DNA of 23,955 nucleotides, from the NCBI GenBank assembly GCA_900128565.1, contig LT636007.1, positions 1-23,955 on the forward strand, given 5' to 3'. The notes beneath the pieces are model-generated. The model worked only from the letters and a program-made list of their open reading frames with translations, did not search any database and was not told the DNA's origin. Position 1 is the first letter of the stretch, and each line of letters begins with the position of its first letter. Origin of the DNA: Stramenopiles sp. TOSAG23-6. Its lineage: Eukaryota; Sar. Position numbers and translations under genes: made by a program. This document shows, one piece after another, positions 17,644 to 23,955 of this stretch.

Positions 17644-18166
17644 GTTAAGAAGAAAAAAGGGTTAAGATTTTCTTTTAAAGTAAAAAAACGTGTACTGTGT
17701 TTGTATCAATAGGTATCTCTATGATAAGATCTATATCAATTATGACATTATGGAGAATAAATTATCCTTATGTATGGCTTATATTTAATATTTAATAATA
17801 GCTTGAAGATTCATGACAAAGGACAATGGAACAACGTTTTTTGTGAATTTCGAAATTCAATTCGGCAAAAAAAAACTGTCAAATTTTGAAGTTTGAAAAA
17901 AAAAAAATGAAAGTCAACAAGATGAAGAAAGAACAGTCAAGTCATAATCCTATAATATGTAAACAACAGCGAGCGAGTTCTAACTTCTAATAGAGCCAAT
18001 GGTCTGATAGTTGATTTTTTTTGCCGCACCAACTTTTTTTTCTCGCCGACTGTCTCATTGAATTGAACTATTATCCAACAACATAAATTGAAGTTTTACG
18101 ACACTAAATTTCTGACCTCTGTATATTTCAAGTTACGATAAATTATTGTTTTGAAGCGTCTACAAA
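17644..18166. promoter_or_regulatory. Divergent intergenic region between genes H and I
   Basis: 523 bp, AT-rich, containing the promoters of two divergent genes. There are A-runs near 17868-17876 and 17899-17908. No element core, RNA gene or convincing open frame is seen. Confidence 0.4.
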
Positions 18167-19423
18167 ATGGACTTTAATGAAGCTCCACTTGATACAAAAA
18201 AAATAGTTTCCCGCACACCACGGTGGTTTCCTTGTTTCATGATTTTAATTATGATATACACTATGATCAATATAATTATTTCGTTTGGTTTACATCGCTT
18301 CGCTTTTACCATACGTGATCATTCTTCTACAGCGTTTGTTGACCCATTACGGTGTAAGTTGGAAGCCTTGCAGTGGAGTCCAATTTCAGGATACTATCTA
18401 GAGACACGAAAATGTAAATGGTTACAACTAGGTGCAAAGTTACGAGGTATAGATGATGCAGAGAATCTTGCCTCAGCAATGAGAAAAGTTCCCTCCACAA
18501 CAGTCCGTAAAATTGAATTATGGGCAAATAAATTTGGAGACGTGGGTATACAGGCGGTTGTGGAAGCTATCCGTCAAAATAAAGCTTGGGAGAAGCTTGA
18601 AGAGCTCGATCTTACTCGTAACAAGCTATCACATGAGAGTGCAGAGCACATTGCTTCTCTCATACGAGAAAGCACATCACTCCGTCAAATGATCTTATAT
18701 GAGAATCAACTAGGCGAAGTTGGGGCTCAAACTATAGCAGAATCTCTCGTTTATAACACGCGAAAGGGCTCTGGGATTGAGAAATTATTCTTAGAATACA
18801 ATAATATTGGATCAAAAGGTGCTACAGCTTTTGCGAATGCACTGCACAAGAACCAGTCCTTACAACATCTTGATTTAGATCATAACCAAATTGGTGCTTT
18901 TGGCGCTTCACAAATAGCAAAGGCTCTCAGTATCAATGCAAGGAATGGGGAAGGGTTTGGTTTGCGACATCTTGATCTTGAAGCAAATAATATTGGAAAT
19001 GAGGGCGCAATTGCACTCGCTAATGCTCTTGGAAATAATAAAGACAGTAAAAATATTGTCCACACTAAAATAACACGCGCTGGAGATTGGGGTGGAGTTC
19101 TGATTGATCATTTAGATATTGCAGACAATAACATCACAGATTCAGGTTTAATTGCTTTAGCCAATATGCTACATCAAAATCGAGCTTTACTACAACTTAA
19201 CTTAAAAGGATCTAATGTGTTTAGTGACTCAGGTATAATTGCACTGGAAAATAGTTTACGTTGGAACGGTACAATTGAACGGATTTCTTTTCCTAAATTG
19301 ACAAATGAGAATTTAATGTCAACGGCCGGAAAAAGTGCGTTCAAAAAAATAAAAGGATATCTGTTGCGTAATCAAAATTTGCGACAAGAAGAGGACACAC
19401 GATTAGAGAAAACTGAATTTTAG
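18167..19423 (+). CDS. Single-pass membrane leucine-rich-repeat protein (RNI/NLRC3-like)
   Basis: 418 aa. A hydrophobic segment at about 24-47 (CFMILIMIYTMINIIISFGL) follows a short cytosolic-type N-terminus and probably acts as a signal anchor. From about 110 to 390 there are 8-9 ribonuclease-inhibitor-type leucine-rich repeats of about 28-34 residues. They carry the usual LxxLDLxxNxIGxxGAxxIAxAL pattern, for example LEELDLTRNKLSHESAEHIASLI and LQHLDLDHNQIGAFGASQIAKAL. Such repeats form a horseshoe for protein binding; no enzymatic domain is attached. The tail is charged. The target is unknown. There are no introns. Confidence 0.82.
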   Translation: MDFNEAPLDTKKIVSRTPRWFPCFMILIMIYTMINIIISFGLHRFAFTIRDHSSTAFVDPLRCKLEALQWSPISGYYLETRKCKWLQLGAKLRGIDDAENLASAMRKVPSTTVRKIELWANKFGDVGIQAVVEAIRQNKAWEKLEELDLTRNKLSHESAEHIASLIRESTSLRQMILYENQLGEVGAQTIAESLVYNTRKGSGIEKLFLEYNNIGSKGATAFANALHKNQSLQHLDLDHNQIGAFGASQIAKALSINARNGEGFGLRHLDLEANNIGNEGAIALANALGNNKDSKNIVHTKITRAGDWGGVLIDHLDIADNNITDSGLIALANMLHQNRALLQLNLKGSNVFSDSGIIALENSLRWNGTIERISFPKLTNENLMSTAGKSAFKKIKGYLLRNQNLRQEEDTRLEKTEF

Positions 19424-19492
19424 GTGTTTGATTGATATTTTTACCTTGTTGCAAATAAAACACACACTAGTAAAACGAGCAATTTGATCTTT

Positions 19493-19550
19493 ATTTCTAA
19501 AGAAAGCACTTCCACATGCTTCATAAAGTCCATTGATTTCTAAAGAAAGC
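19493..19550. repeat. Short direct repeat between genes I and J
   Basis: ATTTCTAAAGAAAGC occurs at 19493-19507 and 19536-19550. The following bases are also similar (CTTCATAAAGTCCATT and TTATAAAGTTCATT), so an imperfect unit of about 43 bp is tandemly duplicated in the convergent 3' region. Confidence 0.65.
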
Positions 19551-19602
19551 GATTACGCATTTTTTTTATTATAAAGTTCATTCAGATTCCAATACAAGTC
19601 TA

Positions 19603-19968
19603 TTACTTTGCTGACGCTTTCTTCTCAGCCTTGACTTCCAACTCCTTGACTTTTTCAGTCACTTCATCAATTGCTTTAGCTCCTGCCTTTGCTGCTTTGT
19701 CCACTTGGGCTTCAACTTTTTCTGATAATTCTTCCGCTTTATCTGCAACTTTTTCCGCGGCAGCTAACGCTTTAGCTTCAACACCATCGGGATTTTTTGC
19801 TGCATCTTTCTTGACCTTATCTTTCAATTGTTTCTCCTCACTTTCGATCGCTTTCTTAACATCTGCCTCCAACAAGTTTGCCTCTTTAGTTACCTCTTTA
19901 GCTATTTTTTTTACTGATTCTTCAGCTTCTTCAACAGCGTGTTCCATTTTTTTAACAAGTGATGCCAT
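19603..19968 (-). CDS. LEA-like / amphipathic helical hydrophilic protein
   Basis: 121 aa, almost entirely Lys, Glu, Ala, Val and Asp, with no Cys or Trp and no signal peptide. The 11-residue-like periodicity (KKIAKEVTKEANLLEADVKKA, AEKVADKAEELSEKVEAQVDKAAKAG) predicts one long amphipathic alpha-helix or a disordered chain that folds on drying or on membranes, as in group 3 LEA proteins. No catalytic motif is visible. A stress-protective or lipid-surface role is an inference; a coiled-coil structural protein is an alternative. Codon usage is richer in G/C than in its neighbours, which fits a well-expressed gene. A long antisense frame over the same span is a shadow caused by the composition. 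Confidence 0.7.
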   Translation of the reverse strand: MASLVKKMEHAVEEAEESVKKIAKEVTKEANLLEADVKKAIESEEKQLKDKVKKDAAKNPDGVEAKALAAAEKVADKAEELSEKVEAQVDKAAKAGAKAIDEVTEKVKELEVKAEKKASAK

Positions 19969-20472
19969 GTTGATGTGTTTTGTTTCGATGTTTTTATAAC
20001 CAGTAAAGACTTATGATATATTATCTTAAGGGGATACGAAGGACATACGGTAGTATACTGTAACGGTAAATCTTGACCGGCAAAGCAAAGATCGTTCTTG
20101 ATTTCGTGTATTGATTTTACCAAAGACTCTTGAATAGCTGAAAAAAATCACTCATATGTTGGATTTTAAAATAATTTAGTACTATTATATATATATATGC
20201 TTAGATTGCTGTGAAAAAACAAATGTTACTTTAAAACAGAGTATTTAGTAGTGCTTGAAGTAAAAATATTTAATATTTGTATGTGTTGACATCACATATC
20301 ATTTGTGATATATATACAAACAAAGGATTCTCAATTTCAAAAGGATTTTTATAAATAAATCCTTACTTTTCTCTGTTAAATATATATGTAACAAAGTACA
20401 GAAAGTACATTGAATATTCAACCTTGATATTCAACCTTGAATAAATCCTCCAAATTTTTTTCTGGTAGTGGT
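19969..20472. other. Intergenic region between genes J and K
   Basis: 504 bp, very AT-rich. It includes an (AT)n stretch near 20185-20198, a small hairpin-capable ATCACA...TGTGAT near 20291-20309, and a 13-bp exact tandem repeat (ATATTCAACCTTG) at 20414-20439. No supported gene or element core is seen. The 20400-20470 part is probably the 3' UTR of gene K. Confidence 0.45.
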
Positions 20473-21777
20473 TTACCTTAAAAATTTTGATAGTTCTTCT
20501 GATGGAGTCTGTTCAACATTTGGTTCCAGTTTTGTTGCTTCTGATGTCGATTCTGACGGGGTCAGATCTATTGTTGTTTTCGTAGTTTTGGGACAGTCAC
20601 AAAGTTTTGGACATTTGCAAGGTTGTTCAGCTTTTGGTTCCACAAACCGAGGTTCCAATACTGGTGTTTTTTGAACTTCTGATGCCGGTTTTTCATCTTC
20701 TGCAGGTTCTGTTACCTCCTTGTGTAAGTTGTACATTTTTGTTTCCGTAGTTTTGGGACAGTCACAAAGTTTTGGACATTTGCAAGGTTGTTCAGCTTTT
20801 GATGCCGGTTCTTCTGCTGCAGGTTTTGTTGGTTTTGTTGCCTCTGACGATTTCCCTTTACAATCCCCACACCCGTTCTTGACAGCATCTTCGAGTTCTT
20901 GGGCTTGGTTCAAATGAACGTTAATCTCCAAGTCCGCGGCCTCCTCAGTTGAGCAATCTGGAGTTTTCTGTTGACATTTTTTTTCTGTATCGTTGGAATC
21001 GTTTTGTTTTTTTGTTGGACATTGTATTGCCCTTTCAAATCTTTTTTCGAAGTTACATACTTTGTGTTTGCACTGCATCAATACATCACGATTTGAAAAA
21101 ATAATTTTGCCATTTGCATCAGCATATGGAGGTTCTCGCGCTGCTACTTTTTGTAATAGTTCCTCACAAAATGCAGCCGTAATTGGATTTTCTTCGAGTT
21201 CCCGTTCGCTAGGCTTTGGATCAATAAATTGTGTGTTGTTTGTCGTCTCTGTTGTAGATGCTGTAGGATCAGGGAAAGCAATAAATTTTCCTGGTGTTGT
21301 TGCTGCTGCGTCTGTTGCTTCATCATCATCATCATTTGCTGATGAATCAGTATCATCATCTGTTACTGCCGCCGCTGTCGCCGCTGCGCCTGGTGCTGCT
21401 TCTCCATCATCATCATCATTTGCTGATGAATCAGTATCATCTGCTGCCGCTGCTGCATCTTCATCATCATCATTTGATGATGAAGCAGCATCAGCAGTAT
21501 CAGTAGTATCCTCTGTTACTGGTGTTGCGTCTGCTGCGTCTGGTGTCAGACCCTCAGCAATCTTTTCCATTGTATTTTGGCCTTCTTCATCAATTTTGCC
21601 GTTTGTTGTTGGCACAAGTGGTTCATTCGACTGATCTGATTTTCGGAACATTCCTTTCAACCTGTTCATATCCCAGTATCTTGAGTATGGCCATGCTAGA
21701 ACGTGAGTCGCAAAAATAGTCACAAATGCAAAAAGCAGAAGTATTGGAGAACGCATCGTGGATTGTTTAGAATTCAA
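20473..21777 (-). CDS. Secreted or surface acidic protein with Cys-rich repeats
   Basis: 434 aa. Residues 8-28 (MRSPILLLFAFVTIFATHVLA) form a clear signal peptide; Met1 or Met8 may be the start. Residues about 80-170 are low-complexity Asp/Ala/Ser/Thr runs encoded by GAT/GCA/TCA trinucleotide repeats. A middle part (about 190-300) has several cysteines (CEELLQKV, CKHKVCNFEKRFERAIQCP, CQQKTPDCS, NGCGDCKG). The C-terminal third carries two identical blocks containing EQPCKCPKLCDCPKTT, separated by a Glu/Pro/Thr-rich linker. No known domain is recognised. Composition suggests an extracellular, possibly metal-binding or cell-wall protein; this is inference. The DNA repeats point to recent internal expansion. 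There are no introns. Confidence 0.72.
   Translation of the reverse strand: MNSKQSTMRSPILLLFAFVTIFATHVLAWPYSRYWDMNRLKGMFRKSDQSNEPLVPTTNGKIDEEGQNTMEKIAEGLTPDAADATPVTEDTTDTADAASSSNDDDEDAAAAADDTDSSANDDDDGEAAPGAAATAAAVTDDDTDSSANDDDDEATDAAATTPGKFIAFPDPTASTTETTNNTQFIDPKPSERELEENPITAAFCEELLQKVAAREPPYADANGKIIFSNRDVLMQCKHKVCNFEKRFERAIQCPTKKQNDSNDTEKKCQQKTPDCSTEEAADLEINVHLNQAQELEDAVKNGCGDCKGKSSEATKPTKPAAEEPASKAEQPCKCPKLCDCPKTTETKMYNLHKEVTEPAEDEKPASEVQKTPVLEPRFVEPKAEQPCKCPKLCDCPKTTKTTIDLTPSESTSEATKLEPNVEQTPSEELSKFLR
20581..20800 (-). repeat. Exact 55-bp direct repeat in gene K
   Basis: Positions 20581-20635 and 20746-20800 are identical over 55 bp and encode the EQPCKCPKLCDCPKTT block. The spacing is 165 bp (55 codons). 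Identity at third codon positions implies a recent duplication or gene conversion. Confidence 0.9.
21315..21500 (-). repeat. Trinucleotide-rich tract in gene K
   Basis: Clusters of TCA/ATC and GCT/GCC triplets encode Asp, Ala and Ser runs. The block TCATCATCATCATTTGCTGA recurs near 21322 and 21405, giving the repeated protein string DTDSSANDDDD. Confidence 0.75.
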
Positions 21778-22097
21778 TATTTAGATTAATGTTGGAGATG
21801 TGTGTAATACAATCTCAGATCTATATCTAAATCAGAGAAAGAGCAACAAATTTTGCTTCAGAGGTACTTATTCTATTTAGAAGATTTAGATTCGTTTCGT
21901 TGTTCTATCCAGTGCGCAGTGTGTTTCCCAGACGAAACAATTTTTTAACGTACTTCTTCGATCGACAACTATAATCGTACAAACCTGCTCAAAAATTCCG
22001 GGGATTTTCATATCGATCAGATCATGAATCATGATTTGCATTCTCACACCTGTATAGTGTCAAAAACATAAAACGCTATATTAAAAAACGATTAATT
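21778..22097. promoter_or_regulatory. Divergent intergenic region between genes K and L
   Basis: 320 bp between two divergent start codons, presumed to hold both promoters. I see no element core, RNA gene or repeat in it. Confidence 0.4.
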
Positions 22098-23894
22098 ATG
22101 GCAAGTAATACCAATGAGATGCCAAATTTTCGTTGCAGTGAGTTATATGAGGAACACAGAGACCATACTGCTGATAATATAAATCTTTCATGTGAACAAA
22201 CAAGTCAGAGTTCTTTTCGAAACACGACATATACGACAACAAGAACTGATCAGCTATTAGAGTGTGAAGAATATTCGCCTGAAAGTTGCACTGATGATAA
22301 GTTAGTTGGAATAATGTTTGACCTTTATACTATTCAAGATGATAATACAAAGAATTCCATAAAGAAACAGTTTCAAAAGGAACAAGCAAGACAAAAAACA
22401 GAGACATTGGAAGAATTTAACTTTAGAGTATTTGCTTTGACCTGGTTTTCAAAAATAAAAAATATAAGAAACAAAACCCTCAAGAAACTTAATGAGCATA
22501 AAAGGAAGAAACAACAAAAAAAGGCAAAGAATGCAAACAAACGAACAAAAAAGAAAAAACGACAGAAAAAAACAAGTACACTATAACACACCATGCATTT
22601 TAATTTATTTTTTTTGCTATGAAAATTTTCATAGTAAATTTTGTACCTAACAAAAAAAAACGTTTAAATATTTTTTCTTTATACAGCTGAGTTAAATTCA
22701 TTTAGACTTCAACTCGGTTTAACAGTTCACACTAGTAGCTCTGATGATGATGATGATCAATTTAGTAGTAGTGGTTATGGAAATGAGAGTATTTCAAATG
22801 AATGTGATTTTAGTTACAGTTTGAAAGAAATAGAAATACACGAAATGAAGGATTTTGACAAAGAGTGTTGCGAGTCATTTGTATGTAATAAAATTGTGCG
22901 GGAGATACCAACGGAGTCAAAAATAGAGTATACCGAGAAGAATGACATTCAACAAATTCAAGATTCATCAAATACAATCTTTGGTACGGATTCAATTTCG
23001 AATTTGTCAAATGCCACACCTCTGGAATATCTATTAGAACACGAAATCGACGTAGGTCCAAAAGTACTAAACTATATCCCGGAATTTCGATACAAAAACG
23101 ATAATTGTGAAAGATATAATGAGTTAAATAATAATGAAGTAATCAATAAGTTAAATGATAATGAAGTAATCAATAAGTTAAATGATTATGCTTCACTCGC
23201 TATAATTAATAACGTAAATGATACTGATACATCTAGTAGTACTATATTTGATGATATTACTGATACATATAATACTACTATAATTGATGATACTACTGAT
23301 ACATCTAGTAGTACTATATTTGATGATACTACTGATACATCTAGTAGTACTATAATTGATGATACTACTGAGCTAATTTTACATGAAAAGGCATTAAATC
23401 TTGCAAATCTCACAAATTTCTCATTAGAGTATTGTAAAATTGCTTTGAAACAAAATATAAATAGTTCTATACAAGATATTGCATCTTGGCTCTCACATGG
23501 GACAAAAACAAAAAATCGTTTTTCTACTAAACCAATGAAAACAAAAAATCGTTTTTCTACTAAACCAATCGAACTATCCATGCAATATAAAAGTAAGAGA
23601 TGCGACACTCAACAAATTCGAAATTCATTAGGTACAAAATTTGGTACGGATTTTACTTTGTCTGAATTCTCTACATTTTCACAAAAGCACCAATCCAATC
23701 TAAATCATAGTACTTGTACTCCATCCACAAACAAACCTGTTTCTACTTTTCCGAAATATACTCAATTGGCGAAAATAACAAAATGTAAAAAAATACATAG
23801 TAGTAGTGATGATGAAATAAAAATAACAAAATGTAAAAAAATACATAGTCAATGTAGTAGTGATGGTTTTATTGACTACGAAACGCTTTGGCAT
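22098..23894 (+). CDS. Repeat-rich basic/acidic protein with UBA-like segment (3' partial)
   Basis: Exons 22098-22575 and 22687-23894 join in frame (562 codons before the next intron), and the gene continues past the window. The N-terminus is Ser/Thr/Glu-rich. Residues about 115-158 are a lysine-rich stretch (KRKKQQKKAKNANKRTKKKKRQKK) that could be a nuclear signal. After the first intron come an acidic Ser/Asp tract, then 9-residue (NEVINKLND x2), 12-residue (TDTSSSTIFDDT-like x4) and 11-residue (KTKNRFSTKP x2) repeats. Between them, LILHEKALNLANLTNFSLEYCKIALKQNIN...SIQDIASWL fits a UBA-like three-helix ubiquitin-binding segment. Without splicing the first exon would stop at 22584-22586, yet the sequence after the element keeps an open, protein-like frame. 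The function is not recognised. Confidence 0.65.
22576..22686 (+). mobile_element. Introner-like intron with canonical AG end (gene L, first)
   Basis: 111 nt, GTACAC...TTATACAG, phase 1. The AAATATTTTTT box starts exactly 21 nt before the AG, as in the copies that end in ACAT. The core carries an extra perfect palindrome CTATGAAAATTTTCATAG ahead of TAAATTTTGTACCTAAC. An in-frame alternative end at 22671 (ATAT) would add IFLYT. The join given is KKT|TELNSFRL. Confidence 0.65.
23133..23366 (+). repeat. Coding tandem repeats in gene L
   Basis: Two 27-bp units at 23133-23186 (NEVINKLND each) and four 36-bp units at 23223-23366 (TDTSSSTIFDDT and variants TDTYNTTIIDDT). All are in frame and differ by only a few bases. 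Confidence 0.85.
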
Positions 23895-23955
23895 GTATCT
23901 TTTATTTTTTTTCAAATTCGATTTTTTTTTCGTACGAAATTTTGTACCTAACGAA
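23895..23955 (+). mobile_element. Introner-like intron, 5' part only (gene L, second)
   Basis: Starts GTATCT after CAT, phase 0, and runs through poly-T, CAAATTCG, CGTACGAAATTTTGTACCTAACG to the window end. Compared with the copy at 3210 it shows about three differences over 60 nt by eye. Confidence 0.82.

Noticed and set aside
19631-19999. Antisense open frame of 122 codons over the LEA-like gene.
   Set aside because: A shadow of the biased Lys/Glu/Ala codons; Ser/Phe-rich translation without recognisable features.
20025-20110. Possible tRNA-like folded stretch in the J/K intergenic region.
   Set aside because: No T-loop GGTTCRANNCC box and no acceptor-stem pairing could be found.
20993-21634. 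Long plus-strand open frame opposite gene K.
   Set aside because: Low-complexity Ser/Ala/Val translation of the trinucleotide repeats. The minus frame has the signal peptide and the cysteine repeats.
1-23955. Ciliate-type internal eliminated sequences removed from DNA rather than introns.
   Set aside because: Not excluded, but GTATGT starts, CTAAC boxes, strict sense orientation and standard stop codon use fit RNA splicing better. Comparison of genomic DNA with RNA would decide.

Overview
This is a window of nuclear DNA from a compact, AT-rich eukaryotic genome. The genes sit on both strands and are separated by roughly 50-500 bp. Twelve protein-coding genes can be supported; the first and last are cut by the window edges. 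The organism looks like a mitochondriate protist. It encodes a branched-chain 2-oxoacid dehydrogenase E2 with a presequence, a complex I NDUFS5-type subunit and a gamma-carbonic-anhydrase-like complex I subunit. Complex I argues against apicomplexans and dinoflagellates, and use of all three stop codons argues against most ciliates. A stramenopile-like protist is my best guess, from the style of the gamma-CA and of several multidomain proteins, but this is not proven.

Layout: (A) 56-3619 +, C2/TBC/EF-hand RabGAP, 5' end outside the window; (B) 3747-4951 -, EDR2_C/DUF1336 lipid-binding-type protein; (C) 5363-6951 +, BCKDH E2; (D) 7001-11508 -, large multidomain protein with peptidoglycan-binding-like repeats and a PH-like domain; (E) 11735-15139 +, adenylate-kinase-like/SAM/IQ protein; (F) 15241-15483 -, NDUFS5; (G) 15737-16432 +, gamma-CA-like, head to head with F; (H) 16630-17643 -, PhnZ-like HD-domain oxygenase; (I) 18167-19423 +, membrane LRR protein; (J) 19603-19968 -, LEA-like protein; (K) 20473-21777 -, secreted acidic Cys-repeat protein; (L) 22098-end +, repeat-rich protein with a UBA-like segment.

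The main discovery is a family of short (about 89-111 nt) intron-like elements that interrupts genes A, B, C, D and L at 15 places. They are always in the sense orientation, and no other kind of intron is visible. Each starts GTATGT or GTACGT (rarely a variant). It then has a poly-T arm, a near-palindromic core around GTACGAAATTTCGTACCTAAC (which includes a CTAAC branch-point-like motif), and an AAATATTTTT box. The end lies almost always 21 nt from the start of that box. Reading frame and protein homology fix the 3' boundary, which is normally ...AYAT, not AG. One copy each ends in TT, AA and AG. The terminal dinucleotide often repeats the last two bases of the upstream exon (including the one TT case), and the ends are inverted (TGTATGTTTT / AAAATACA). 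This suggests recently mobile introners with short target duplications and non-canonical 3' splice boundaries. Genes E to K, about 8 kb of coding sequence, have none. All boundaries were worked out by eye and need transcript data.
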